DNA of 64,000 nt from Moraxella nasibovis (GTDB lineage: Bacteria > Pseudomonadota > Gammaproteobacteria > Pseudomonadales > Moraxellaceae), in contig NZ_CP089975.1 of NCBI RefSeq assembly GCF_029581575.1, positions 1,364,001 through 1,428,000 on the forward strand, given 5' to 3'. Below the pieces are notes generated by a model that ran no database searches, was not told where the DNA came from, and saw only the letters and a program-made list of their open reading frames with translations. Positions 28,525 to 37,697 of the stretch are shown here, piece after piece. The translations under genes and the position numbers were made by a program. Numbering within the stretch: the first letter of the stretch is position 1; each line of letters begins with the position of its first letter.

Positions 28525-29733
28525 TCAAGCGCTCGGCTGGCGCTTTTCAATGCTTTCTTGCCATTTTTTGGCTCGGCGAGTGCGGTCGGCAACTTGTCCA
28601 ACCAGCTGTCCGCACGCCGCATCAATGTCATCGCCACGAGTTTGGCGAATGGTGCAAACAAAGCCTGCATTATTTAAAATGTTGCTAAAAGCGTGAATGC
28701 GGTTGTTGCTTGAGCGGTCATACGGCGCGTGCGGAAATGGATTGAACGGAATCAAGTTAATCTTACTTGGTAAGCCGTCCAGCAAATTTGCCAACTGACG
28801 AGCGTGTTCATCGCTGTCATTGACCCCAGCAAGCATCACATATTCGATGGTTACATGCTTTTTGTGGCGTGGATTTTCGTCATACACATAGGCTTTGGCG
28901 GCTTTAATTAGCTCACTTAGCGGATATTTTTTGTTAATCGGCACAAGCTCGTCACGAAGCTTATCATTGGGAGCGTGCAGGCTGATGGCAAGTGCCACAT
29001 CAATGTCTTTGGCAAGGTCGTACATTTTTGGCACAACGCCCGAAGTGGATAAGGTAACACGGCGTTTTGATAAGCCAAAAGCATGATCATCAAGCATCAG
29101 ACTCATGCTCGCCACCACAGGGTCGTAGTTCAAAAGTGGCTCGCCCATGCCCATCATCACCACATTGGTAACACGATTTTCACGCTCCAAGACAGGCACA
29201 TCCTCCATATAGGATTGGTTGGCGACCCACAGCTGACCGATGATTTCGCTGGGCGTTAAATCTCGCTCAAAGCCTTGTTTGCCTGTACTACAAAATGAAC
29301 AATCCAACGCACAGCCCACCTGCGATGAGATACACAAAGTCTTTCGCCCAAACTGCTTACCATCCTCGGCAGGAATCAGCACCGTCTCAACCAACGAACC
29401 GCCCGCCACTTCAAAGACCCATTTGCGAGTGCCGTCATTGCTAAACTCTTTGTATTTGGCCGTAGGCGGTGTGACACACGCCATTTCGTGCAATTTTTCT
29501 TGCAGTTTTTTGGAAATGTTGGTCATCTGATAAAAATCGGTCACGCCATATTGATAAATCCATTTCATCACTTGCGTGGCACGGAATTTTTTCTCCCCCA
29601 ATTGCTCAAAAAACTGTTCAAGCTCGGCTTTGGACATACCCAAAAGGTTGGTTTTTTTAGACAAATCATCACACTCATCAATTTGAGCAGGATTAAATGA
29701 ATTAACAACAGGGATTTTTTGGCTAATTGACAT
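28525..29733 (-). CDS. rlmN: Dual-specificity 23S rRNA/tRNA adenine-C2 methyltransferase
   Basis: 402 residues. The radical-SAM motif is [15 protein letters not shown] (CxxxCxxC). [12 protein letters not shown] binds SAM, and the C-terminal Cys of [20 protein letters not shown] is the methyl-carrying residue in the family. It methylates A2503 of 23S rRNA and A37 of some tRNAs. An ~30-residue N-terminal extension precedes the typical core ([13 protein letters not shown]). It is the first of the rlmN-pilF-rodZ-ispG group. Confidence 0.96.
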   Translation of the reverse strand: MSISQKIPVVNSFNPAQIDECDDLSKKTNLLGMSKAELEQFFEQLGEKKFRATQVMKWIYQYGVTDFYQMTNISKKLQEKLHEMACVTPPTAKYKEFSNDGTRKWVFEVAGGSLVETVLIPAEDGKQFGRKTLCISSQVGCALDCSFCSTGKQGFERDLTPSEIIGQLWVANQSYMEDVPVLERENRVTNVVMMGMGEPLLNYDPVVASMSLMLDDHAFGLSKRRVTLSTSGVVPKMYDLAKDIDVALAISLHAPNDKLRDELVPINKKYPLSELIKAAKAYVYDENPRHKKHVTIEYVMLAGVNDSDEHARQLANLLDGLPSKINLIPFNPFPHAPYDRSSNNRIHAFSNILNNAGFVCTIRQTRGDDIDAACGQLVGQVADRTRRAKKWQESIEKRQPSA

Positions 29734-29807
29734 GGCTTTTTTATCAAAAATAAGAAATAAAACGACCTATTATACTAAATTTTTACCCTAAAGTCATAAT
29801 TTTTGGC

Positions 29808-30788
29808 TTAGCATTCATGGATTTTGATGGATAAACGATGCGTATTAATGCTTGCCATCGCCCCCAATGTTAAAGTAAACAAAGGCTGCGTATGTGCAAA
29901 ATCCAAATCTGTCATCACAGGGATTGTTTTTAATTGTGGATATTTATCCAAAATAAACCGCAACACCTCGTCGCTCATCTGGCATTTTTTTGGAAAACGC
30001 CCAAGCAACAGTGCGTTTGGATTGGGATACACTTGCAAAATCGCTGTCATTTGACGCAAGATGCCGTATCTGTCATAGCCCTCACCTACCTCCAAAAATA
30101 ACACATAGCCTTCGTCCATTTGTGCCACTTTTGGTGCATAAGGCGTGCCATTAAGCAAGGCAAAAGTAGCAAGGTTACCGCCAATAATCCGACCCGATGC
30201 ACACCCATGTGTATAAACACGCCACTTTGTTGGATAAAAAGTTCGCTGGGCATTTGGCAAAAACCACGCATCGCTTGACCATTGCTCAGATGGTACTAAT
30301 TCGTACTGATGATTGGTCATTGCCAAAAGCCAAGCCTTGCTTTGATAATCTTGCAATTCATTCATTTTAAACGATGAATAATTCGCCCCCATGTAAGTTG
30401 CCACGCCTGCTTGTGTTAAAATCGCATGCAATAAAGCTGTGGTATCCGAATAACCGCAGATGATTTTTGGATTTTTTCGAATCAACTCATAATCCAAATA
30501 AGGCAATAATTCATTACAATTAAACCCACCAATCGTCGCCAAAATCGCCTGCACGCTTGTATCGGCAAAAGCATCGTGCAAATCCGCCACTCTCTCATCA
30601 ATGCTGGCAGAATAAAACAAATCATTGGCATGATAATTCTTTGAAAAAGACACCCGAAAACCCAGACGCTCCAGTCGGTCTTTGGCAGATAGATTGGCAT
30701 CAAAACCGCCAATTCTCTCGATAGATGATGACGGGCTGACAATGCGAATGTGGTCACCTTGCTTGAGCTTGGCAGGATAAATGATCAT
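29808..30788 (-). CDS. S66-family LD-carboxypeptidase/MccF-like peptidase
   Basis: 326 residues. The N-terminus PAKLKQGDHIRIVSPSSS and the nucleophile elbow CGYSDTTALLHAI (Ser in GYSD) are typical of family S66. Later CASGRIIGGNLATFALLNGT and LFLEVGEGYDRYGILRQM carry the Glu of the Ser-His-Glu triad. Members either trim the terminal D-Ala from murein tetrapeptides during recycling or, in the MccF branch, cleave microcin C-type compounds. The long Ser/Gly N-terminus suits the MccF branch, but this is not decisive. It lies between ndk and rlmN. Confidence 0.85.
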   Translation of the reverse strand: MIIYPAKLKQGDHIRIVSPSSSIERIGGFDANLSAKDRLERLGFRVSFSKNYHANDLFYSASIDERVADLHDAFADTSVQAILATIGGFNCNELLPYLDYELIRKNPKIICGYSDTTALLHAILTQAGVATYMGANYSSFKMNELQDYQSKAWLLAMTNHQYELVPSEQWSSDAWFLPNAQRTFYPTKWRVYTHGCASGRIIGGNLATFALLNGTPYAPKVAQMDEGYVLFLEVGEGYDRYGILRQMTAILQVYPNPNALLLGRFPKKCQMSDEVLRFILDKYPQLKTIPVMTDLDFAHTQPLFTLTLGAMASINTHRLSIKIHEC

Positions 30789-30825
30789 TACTTTACTTCC
30801 CTATTATAATCTTAGCAATTTCTTA

Positions 30826-30862
30826 AAAAAACAAAAGCGACCGCCAAACGACAGTCGCTTTT
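30826..30862 (-). terminator. Intrinsic terminator of ndk
   Basis: On the minus strand an AAAAGCGAC / GTCGCTTTT stem is followed by G and seven T, 32 bases after the ndk stop. The plus side also has T, so it may work both ways. Confidence 0.88.
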
Positions 30863-30893
30863 TTGTGCAAAAAATCAATCTTGCCAGCACGGA

Positions 30894-31325
30894 TTAGCGA
30901 GTGCGTGGGAAAATCTCATCAGCACCAAAGAAGTAAGCGATTTCACGCTCAGCAGATGCCACAGAGTCAGAACCGTGAGCAGCGTTTTCGTCAATGCTGA
31001 CAGCAAAATCTGCACGGATCGTACCAGCAGCAGCTTCTTGTGGGTTGGTCGCACCTAGGATATCACGATGCGCTAGAACGGCATTTTCGCCTTCTAGTAC
31101 AGACACCACAACAGGACCAGAAGTCATGAATGCCACTAGGTCAGCAAAGAAACCACGCTCTTTATGCTCAGCGTAGAAACCTTCTGCTTCTGCTTGAGTT
31201 AGGTGCTTATATTTCATCGCAACTGGCTTAAGACCAGCTTTTTCAAAACGAGCAACGATGTCGCCGATGTGGTTTTTGCCAACTGCGTCTGGCTTGATGA
31301 TAGATAAAGTGCGTTCGATAGCCAT
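30894..31325 (-). CDS. ndk: Nucleoside diphosphate kinase
   Basis: A 143-residue protein of standard Ndk length. [14 protein letters not shown] opens the fold, and [20 protein letters not shown] carries the phospho-accepting His. It balances nucleoside triphosphate pools. A minus-strand TATAAT at 31384-31389 is a likely -10 box. ndk heads the conserved run that continues as rlmN-pilF-rodZ-ispG-hisS. Confidence 0.97.
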   Translation of the reverse strand: MAIERTLSIIKPDAVGKNHIGDIVARFEKAGLKPVAMKYKHLTQAEAEGFYAEHKERGFFADLVAFMTSGPVVVSVLEGENAVLAHRDILGATNPQEAAAGTIRADFAVSIDENAAHGSDSVASAEREIAYFFGADEIFPRTR

Positions 31326-31830
31326 AGGAATATCCTTTTTTGCTAATGAGTTAAGGGAAAAGATAAAATAATTAACCAGACGGATTATACCAATTTTTTT
31401 GGCAATTTACAGCCTTTTACCAAAAAATATTTCCATCACCATCCTTTATTGATTATATATTAAAAATAAAAGTTGATATTATAAAAAATAATACTTATCA
31501 ATAAAACCCGTTTATTTATGCAAAATTTGCATGAAATATTTTTGTACAAAATCCATGATAAGACATTGATTTGAATATATCTATACCAAAATAACTTCAA
31601 AATTATCACAAAGTTGATTTTGGGCGTATGGTGTGTATCACGCATCATTAAAGGGTTTGTAATAAAAAAACGGTGCGTAGCATCAACCTTACAACTTGTC
31701 GTATTTTTCAGGCTTGGCTGGTATCTTAGACACCAAAAGCTCTTGATAACTCAGTGGCTTTTTTTTGTGCCCTTTTCATGGCTATCAGACTGATTTCACG
31801 CTATAATGTGCTTTTTTTGCCGACCCAGCC
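31326..31830. other. AT-rich intergenic region between ndk and the MFS gene
   Basis: A 505-base divergent spacer with the ndk -10 box near its left end. A 62-codon AT-rich frame within it (31460-31648, minus) has no ribosome site and low-complexity content, so it is not called. No other structure was supported. Confidence 0.6.
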
Positions 31831-33042
31831 ATGTCTATATCCAAGCTTCTAAGCCGCCATCCAGCTGTTGCTCAGTTCAACCAAACCGTTTGGGCGATGC
31901 TCTCAGGCATTTTTGTGGTGCGTATCAGTTACTTTATGTCGTGGCCATTTTTGATTATCGTTTTGAATAATCACCCTAGTGTGTCTGCGATGGGCGTGGG
32001 GATTATTTTAGGATTTTCAGCAGGCATTGCGGCGTTATCGGCAGTATATATCGGCTATTTGGCGGATAAATTTGGCGAAAAACCCTTACTGATGACAGGC
32101 TGTCTGGTTGGCATGGTATGCTATGTGCTATTGCCCTTTGCCAATAGTTTTTGGCAGTATTTTACCATCATGGCGTGCCTCGGTCTGGTGCGTCCACTCG
32201 TCGAAGTTGTCGGCAAGACCATCATGTGCAACCAGCTTGTCAAGCCGTCAGATCGAGAGACTGCGTTATATATCCGCTATTTTTTGATCAATGTTGCAGG
32301 TGCGATCGGACCACTACTTGGACTCTGGGCGGGGCTTCGCCATGCTGACACGCTGTTCACACTCACAGGCATTGCTTATTTTTGTTTTTGTATTTGGATA
32401 TATCGCCTGATTGATCACACACGCCCAGTGCGTACAGAGACCCTGCCAAGCTTTCATAGCACACTCAATGTCATCCGCCAAGACTTGCTGTTTTTGACCT
32501 TGCTGATTGCCATCTTTTTGATTCTGATTGTTTATTCACAGGCAAGTGCTACCGTGCCACAGCTCATCACAGCACTCATGGGTAATGATGCAGCACAGCT
32601 GATTGTACTCTTAACTGTGGTGAACTGTGTGACGGTTGTTGTGTTGCAGTTTCCACTGTTAAAATTATTCAAACGATTGGATATTAGCACTCGCACCCAG
32701 ATTGGGCTGCTCTGTTTATTCGCCTCTCAAGTCTTGTTTTTAGTGATGGATCAACAGTCGATATTGGCGTGGGCGGCGGCATTTTTTGTGTTCAGTCTTG
32801 CTGAAGTTATTGTCATCCCTACCATCAGTGTGCATATTGATAGCTTTGCCAAACCAGGTCTGCGTGGCAGTTATTTTGGTGCAGCAGCATTTAGCGAGCT
32901 TGGTAGTGCTTTAGGTCCGATGTTCGGTGCTTTGATGATTAGTCAATTTTCAGATACGCATTATTTTGTTGCAACCATAACAATCTGCCTAATTTTGATG
33001 GTGATTTATGGTGTGATTCGCCATAAGCAAACAAAATATTAG
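31831..33042 (+). CDS. Major facilitator superfamily transporter (DHA1-like)
   Basis: 403 residues with about 12 hydrophobic segments. The loop between helices 2 and 3 reads GYLADKFGEKPLL, the MFS motif A, and LVRPLVEVVGKTIM with AGAIGPLLGLWAG are typical of drug:proton antiporter-type members. The substrate cannot be told from sequence. A short terminator-like T-run lies before it, and it seems to be transcribed alone, 96 bases before ychF. Confidence 0.85.
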   Translation: MSISKLLSRHPAVAQFNQTVWAMLSGIFVVRISYFMSWPFLIIVLNNHPSVSAMGVGIILGFSAGIAALSAVYIGYLADKFGEKPLLMTGCLVGMVCYVLLPFANSFWQYFTIMACLGLVRPLVEVVGKTIMCNQLVKPSDRETALYIRYFLINVAGAIGPLLGLWAGLRHADTLFTLTGIAYFCFCIWIYRLIDHTRPVRTETLPSFHSTLNVIRQDLLFLTLLIAIFLILIVYSQASATVPQLITALMGNDAAQLIVLLTVVNCVTVVVLQFPLLKLFKRLDISTRTQIGLLCLFASQVLFLVMDQQSILAWAAAFFVFSLAEVIVIPTISVHIDSFAKPGLRGSYFGAAAFSELGSALGPMFGALMISQFSDTHYFVATITICLILMVIYGVIRHKQTKY

Positions 33043-33138
33043 CAAGCATTTATCGGTTAGATTTGGTATAATAGACAGATTGGTTTTTGACCTTTTTAAC
33101 TTAGCAACCATCAAATTAACCATCAAAAAGAGAATATC

Positions 33139-34230
33139 ATGGGCTTTAATTGCGGTATCGTCGGCTTGCCAAATGTCGGCAAATCTACTTTGTTCAACGC
33201 CTTAACCAAAGCAGGCATTGCAGCAGAAAACTTTCCATTTTGTACCAAAGATCCAAACACTGGCATCGTGCCTGTGCCAGATCCACGCCTAAAAGCATTG
33301 GCAAATATCGTAAAACCCGAGCGAGTCATTCCAACCAGTATGGAATTTGTGGACATCGCAGGCTTGGTAGCAGGCGCATCCAAGGGCGAAGGTATGGGCA
33401 ACCAATTTCTTGCCAACATTCGTGAAACCGACGCCATTGCCCATGTGGTTCGCTGCTTTGATGATGACAATGTCATTCATGTCGATGGTCGTGTCAATCC
33501 GCTATCGGACATCGAGACCATCAACACCGAGCTGTCATTGGCGGATTTGGATGCGGTTACTCGTGCCATCACCAACCTAAACAAAAAAGCCAAAGGCGGC
33601 GACAAAGACGCTCAAGCTGCCCTAGCCGTGTTCCAAAAAATTGAGCCATTCTTGGCGGACGGTAAACCTGCTCGTATGGCAAATCTTGACGACGACGAGA
33701 AAAAACTCATCAAATCATACGGTCTAATCACCCTAAAACCTGTGATGTACATCGCCAATGTCTCTGAGGACGGCTTTGAAAACAATCCATATCTGGATCA
33801 AGTGCGTGAATTTGCCGCCAGTGAAGATGCGATCGTCGTGCCACTTTGTAACCAAATCGAGGCGGAAATCGCTCAGCTTGACGAAGAAGAAAAAGCAGAG
33901 TTTTTGGAAGGCATGGGCATGGAGGAGGCAGGTTTGGATCGTGTGATTCGAGCTGGCTACGAGCTACTAAACCTACAAACCTATTTCACCGCAGGCGTCA
34001 AAGAAGTGCGCGCTTGGACGGTCAAAGTCGGTGCCACCGCGCCGGAGGCGGCAGGCGTGATTCATACCGACTTTGAGCGAGGCTTTATCCGTGCTGAGGT
34101 CATCGCTTATGACGACTTCATCGAGTATGGCGGCGAAAAAGGTGCAGCCGCAGCAGGCAAATCTCGCCTAGAAGGCAAAACCTACATCACCCAAGACGGC
34201 GACGTGATGCATTTTAGATTTAATGTGTAA
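33139..34230 (+). CDS. ychF: Redox-regulated ATPase YchF (Obg-like)
   Basis: A 363-residue member of the Obg/YchF P-loop group. The P-loop is [19 protein letters not shown] near the N-terminus, the G3-like [17 protein letters not shown], and a C-terminal TGS domain ([15 protein letters not shown]...[12 protein letters not shown]). YchF prefers ATP, binds ribosomes and dampens oxidative-stress responses in E. coli. The ATG follows AAAGAGAA, and a TATAAT (33067-33072) lies upstream. Confidence 0.96.
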   Translation: MGFNCGIVGLPNVGKSTLFNALTKAGIAAENFPFCTKDPNTGIVPVPDPRLKALANIVKPERVIPTSMEFVDIAGLVAGASKGEGMGNQFLANIRETDAIAHVVRCFDDDNVIHVDGRVNPLSDIETINTELSLADLDAVTRAITNLNKKAKGGDKDAQAALAVFQKIEPFLADGKPARMANLDDDEKKLIKSYGLITLKPVMYIANVSEDGFENNPYLDQVREFAASEDAIVVPLCNQIEAEIAQLDEEEKAEFLEGMGMEEAGLDRVIRAGYELLNLQTYFTAGVKEVRAWTVKVGATAPEAAGVIHTDFERGFIRAEVIAYDDFIEYGGEKGAAAAGKSRLEGKTYITQDGDVMHFRFNV

Positions 34231-34245
34231 AATATGATTTGATAA

Positions 34246-34277
34246 AATAAAGGGTGTATGGATATATGCCCTTTATT
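34246..34277 (+). terminator. Probable terminator of ychF
   Basis: An AATAAAGGG / CCCTTTATT stem with a 14-base loop; the T-run after it is broken. It lies 15 bases after the ychF stop. Confidence 0.6.
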
Positions 34278-34311
34278 ATAAATTATTATTGAAATAAATA
34301 AGGTAGTTTTT

Positions 34312-35613
34312 ATGAAAATCGCCTTACCCCTAACCGCCCTATTATTACTCACCGCCTGCCATAATAATCAAGGGCAAGATACAAAATCACAATTGGATAA
34401 TAACCAAGTCAAACAACAAAATACCACCCCTTTAATAGAAGTTACACCTCAAGACAATAAAGAAATCCAACAAGAAACCAATAAGCCAAAAGAAACAAGG
34501 ACAGGTGATATTTTTGATAATGGGTTTGTCATTGATGATTATCCTTTATTGATTGAAAAAATCAGCGAGCAAGATTTTACCAAAGCATTAGACAAATTAT
34601 CAATAGAAAATTCAACCATTACCACAGGATTTGATGACATCAATCATGCCAAAGTGGCATTAAAAGGCGTGATAGAAGTTGATGAAAATGACTTAATTAC
34701 TCAAATTAATGCAAAAAATGGCAATACCGTCAAACTCTTAGCGGATTTTGAATTTTATAATGCAGATGAAAATACTTTATCCATTATCATGGACGATGGT
34801 TATTCTGGTATTAGTCTAAATACAGGTAAACTTATTGGTACTTATAGACTTAATTCTTTTGCCTCCCCCAATAAACTCTATCGTTTTTCTGGCACGGCAT
34901 ACGAAGGCTGTGCTTATCCTTTTGTTGAAAAATATATTAACAATGAATGGGTAGCCATTATTCGTTTAGATGATATTTTTAACCAAACCATTAGCAAACA
35001 GGATAATCAACTGGAGATTTGTGGTTATCAATTTGGGTTTTTTGAAAGTAATCAAATCGCCTATATTAAAGTTACAAAAAATAAAGAAACCGATGACAGT
35101 GATTATTATAAAATTTATTTTAAATTTGATGAATTCACAAATTCATTTGATTTAACCACCATTCCCCAAAAACCCTTACCCTTAGAAGTGGCGATTGACT
35201 TTGATAATTATGAACAATTCACTTATTTAAATAAAAACCAAGCCAAATTCTTTGCTGGACTTTATCCTACCGCCAAAGAGATTGTTATTTTGGGTAAGGT
35301 TTCATACAATCCTGACATTACAAGTTTAATAATGACATTTTCTAATACAGAAAATGAACACGAACTTATCACTCATCTTATCAATATTGACAAAAACGGC
35401 AATATCATTGATACACTTAATATTGCTTATGATGAAATTGCTGAAAGCTGGTCAAAAACTACTTCTGCATTACAAAAAGAACAAATCACAGTAACCGATT
35501 TTCACGATGGCGACCCCACCCAAGAAAATAGTTACAAAATAGATGATAAAGGCTATTTTTATTTGGTGGACAGTAAAGACTTTACCAACCAAGAAAATAG
35601 TAATGACAATTAA
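34312..35613 (+). CDS. Putative lipoprotein of unknown function
   Basis: 433 residues. The signal MKIALPLTALLLLTAC ends in a lipobox (Cys 16). An Asn/Gln/Thr-rich, probably unstructured stretch (~17-65) follows, then a beta-rich body. No family was recognised. The coding sequence is much richer in A and T than ychF just upstream, with many AAA, AAT and TTA codons, which suggests transfer or relaxed selection. It is 23 bases before a second small lipoprotein gene whose signal peptide is very similar, so the two may form an operon. Confidence 0.75.
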   Translation: MKIALPLTALLLLTACHNNQGQDTKSQLDNNQVKQQNTTPLIEVTPQDNKEIQQETNKPKETRTGDIFDNGFVIDDYPLLIEKISEQDFTKALDKLSIENSTITTGFDDINHAKVALKGVIEVDENDLITQINAKNGNTVKLLADFEFYNADENTLSIIMDDGYSGISLNTGKLIGTYRLNSFASPNKLYRFSGTAYEGCAYPFVEKYINNEWVAIIRLDDIFNQTISKQDNQLEICGYQFGFFESNQIAYIKVTKNKETDDSDYYKIYFKFDEFTNSFDLTTIPQKPLPLEVAIDFDNYEQFTYLNKNQAKFFAGLYPTAKEIVILGKVSYNPDITSLIMTFSNTENEHELITHLINIDKNGNIIDTLNIAYDEIAESWSKTTSALQKEQITVTDFHDGDPTQENSYKIDDKGYFYLVDSKDFTNQENSNDN

Positions 35614-35636
35614 CCCAACCACTCAATAGGTGCTTT

Positions 35637-35873
35637 ATGAAACTTTTATTCCCCCTCACCGCCCTTTTAATCTTAACCGCTTGTTCTATCAGCGTCATTC
35701 CCACCGATGTTAAAGTGGTCGGTATTTCTACCCCTGCCACCGAATTTTGCTTACAGCAAAAAGGCTTTATCAATCCCACCACTGTCAATGGCAAACAAGT
35801 CAATATTTGTGAATTGCCAAACGGTCAAAAAGTGGAAGTCAATGCGCTGTATCGGGCAAATGGCGGCAAATAA
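35637..35873 (+). CDS. Small DUF333-like lipoprotein
   Basis: 78 residues. The signal MKLLFPLTALLILTAC is close to that of the preceding gene. The mature part FCLQQKGFINPTTVNGKQVN followed by ICELPNGQKVEVNALYR has the spacing Cys-x2-QxG...Cys-xLPxGxxV...LYR seen in DUF333 proteins (sometimes named putative hemolysins without proof). The two Cys may pair. Its biochemical role is unknown. Confidence 0.7.
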   Translation: MKLLFPLTALLILTACSISVIPTDVKVVGISTPATEFCLQQKGFINPTTVNGKQVNICELPNGQKVEVNALYRANGGK

Positions 35874-36031
35874 AGCGCCCTAGCAAGCCATCGCCAAGTT
35901 TTATTTATCTTATCGGATGACATTGATCAGACGCCATAAGATTTGGCGATTTTTTATGTATTTTTTAAGCATTTTCTTTTTGTGAAAAATTCATTATAAT
36001 ATAGCATTATTTTAAACATTGGAGATAAATC

Positions 36032-36541
36032 ATGAACAAAGTCATTGTTGCATCACTTAGCTGCGCCCTACTGCTGGCAGCTTGCGACAAAAAACCTGCC
36101 GACACCGAAACACCAAGCGCAGCTACCGAAACAGCGCCAGCCACCCAAGCTGCGCCACTACACACCCAAGAAGGCGAGCATGAACATGGTGAGCATGAGC
36201 ACGCAGAACACGCACATGACCATGCGCACGGTCACAGCCACAGTCATGATCATAGCCACGGTCATGCACACGATCACAGCCATGACGCAGGGGATGCTTA
36301 TCAATGCGGTGACAAAACCGTCCACATCGCCATTCATGACCACGAAGGCGAGATCGAAGCACATCTGACCACAGATGACATCACCTACGACCTAAATCAA
36401 GACACAGCAAACACAAAGCATTTCACCACGGATAATGGCATTGAAGGCGAGGACAAGCCGATGACCCTTGTGGTGGATGGCAACAAAGCGCAGGTCTTAA
36501 AAGCCGACAACAGCGTGCTACTTGACTGCACCAAATCCTAA
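36032..36541 (+). CDS. Histidine-rich lipoprotein with a possible MliC-like C-terminal domain
   Basis: 169 residues. The lipoprotein signal ends at LLLAAC (Cys 18). Residues ~47-85 are a run of His alternating with Glu, Asp, Gly and Ser, with HEHGEHEHAEHAHDHAHGHS in the centre, probably binding zinc, nickel or copper. The C-terminal ~80 residues begin AYQCGDKTVHIAI and end VLLDC, with two Cys spaced as in the membrane-bound lysozyme inhibitor (MliC/ACP) fold; that match is by pattern only. A TATAAT at 35995-36000 is a likely -10 box. Transcribed alone. Confidence 0.7.
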   Translation: MNKVIVASLSCALLLAACDKKPADTETPSAATETAPATQAAPLHTQEGEHEHGEHEHAEHAHDHAHGHSHSHDHSHGHAHDHSHDAGDAYQCGDKTVHIAIHDHEGEIEAHLTTDDITYDLNQDTANTKHFTTDNGIEGEDKPMTLVVDGNKAQVLKADNSVLLDCTKS

Positions 36542-36599
36542 GCTTTACAAATCCTAAAACTTAGAAAATCCAAAACCTAAGTCATTCAGATTGGCTTTT

Positions 36600-36624
36600 A
36601 GGGCTTGTTTTGCAAGCCCTTTAT
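36600..36624 (+). terminator. Probable terminator of the His-rich lipoprotein gene
   Basis: An AGGGCTTG / CAAGCCCT stem with a TTTTG loop, then TTATC; 58 bases after the stop. The T-run is weak. Confidence 0.55.
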
Positions 36625-36789
36625 CAGCTTTTGACTTACAGGCATGAAGCACGCTGTCGATAAGACCAAAACCGCCACTTGTCCGTCATAAAATGCAACA
36701 TTTTATGAATTTGATTGAAAATATCAGCGATTTTATTATAATATACACTCATTCACCAAAGTGTACGCCACTCACACACGGACATCATC

Positions 36790-37500
36790 ATGACCCAAGA
36801 CAGACCTGCCACCCGTGAACAAAAAAAACGCCAAACCCGCCAAGCATTTTTTAATGCCGTACTAGATCTTTGCATGACTGGGCAAGGTTACAGCTCGATC
36901 AGCCTGCGCCAAGTGACTCGTGAAGTGGGCGTTGTGCCGACCGCTTTTTACCGTCATTTTGATGACATGGAAAGTCTAGGCAAGGCACTGGTTGAAGATG
37001 AGCTGGGCAGTGCGATGGCGATGCTGCGTGAGCACATGCAGCTGGGCAAAAAACGCAGCTTTGAGAGACAAATCGCCAAAAGCGTTCAGCTATTTTTTAA
37101 GGCGGTGGATGCGCAGCCACGCTATTGGCAGTTTATCGCCAGTGAGCGCTTTGGTGGCTCTGAGTCGGTGCGCCGCGCCGTCAGCGAGCAGATTAAGTTT
37201 TTTGCCAAAGTCATGAGTGACGATTTGGCACTACAACCTGCCTTTGAACACATCGACGCCAAAGACCGCTATCTTTTGGCGGAAATCGGTGTCAATCTGA
37301 GCTTTTCGTGGATCATTGATTGGCTTGAACTGACTTATTTACCAAGCCTGACAGACGAAGATGACGACGAACGCACACCCCCTGCCGAGCTAGAAAACCA
37401 AAAGAAAGCCATGCTACACCGCTGCACCCGTCAGATGCAGATGTTACTGTATGGCGCTTACAACTGGAAATCCAACGAAGAAACCCTGCTTGATGATTGA
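36790..37500 (+). CDS. TetR-family regulator, FabR-like
   Basis: 236 residues. The N-terminal helix-turn-helix is SISLRQVTREVGVVPTAFYR followed by HFDDMESLGKALVEDE, which closely follows FabR, the repressor of unsaturated fatty acid synthesis genes, including the PTxFYRHFxDMExLG signature. The C-terminal ligand domain is less conserved. The upstream region has a GTGTACGC half-site (36762-36769) but no full palindrome was found. No fatty acid gene is adjacent, so the target is inferred from family only. Confidence 0.78.
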   Translation: MTQDRPATREQKKRQTRQAFFNAVLDLCMTGQGYSSISLRQVTREVGVVPTAFYRHFDDMESLGKALVEDELGSAMAMLREHMQLGKKRSFERQIAKSVQLFFKAVDAQPRYWQFIASERFGGSESVRRAVSEQIKFFAKVMSDDLALQPAFEHIDAKDRYLLAEIGVNLSFSWIIDWLELTYLPSLTDEDDDERTPPAELENQKKAMLHRCTRQMQMLLYGAYNWKSNEETLLDD

Positions 37501-37510
37501 TTTTGCGCCC

Positions 37511-37592
37511 GCCATCTTTGGTCGCAGCGCCTATTTAGGCTGATTTTTTCAAAGATGGCAGCATCATCAGTGCAATCATACTGCAATCATAC
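37511..37592 (+). other. Stem-loop and short tandem repeat after the TetR gene
   Basis: GCCATCTTTG (37511-37520) pairs exactly with CAAAGATGGC (37550-37559). Within it a small GCCTA/TAGGC hairpin is followed by TGATTTTTT, so the unit could terminate the TetR transcript. Just after it TGCAATCATAC is repeated twice head to tail (37571-37592). Confidence 0.55.
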
Positions 37593-37697
37593 AGGGCAAA
37601 CCCACCATCTCTTATAAATTCACACAAACCTACATCGATTTTGAAAATCTGTGCTAAAATAACTGATTTTTCACACAATAACCAACAAACCCAAGCC

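Noticed and set aside
28476-28670. 64-codon minus-strand frame ending just before pilF
   Set aside because: Almost all of it lies inside rlmN in another frame; no independent start signal.
31460-31648. 62-codon minus-strand frame in the ndk/MFS spacer
   Set aside because: AT-rich low-complexity translation rich in Ile, Asn, Phe and Tyr, with no ribosome site and no neighbour context.
35990-36012. Zur-box-like TTATAATATAGC upstream of the His-rich lipoprotein gene
   Set aside because: The match covers mainly the -10 TATAAT and AT-rich flank. A similar TTATAATATA occurs before the TetR gene at about 36735, so it is not specific enough to call a Zur site.
36762-36776. FabR operator before the FabR-like gene
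   Set aside because: Only one half-site (GTGTACGC) was found; the other half of a palindrome is missing.
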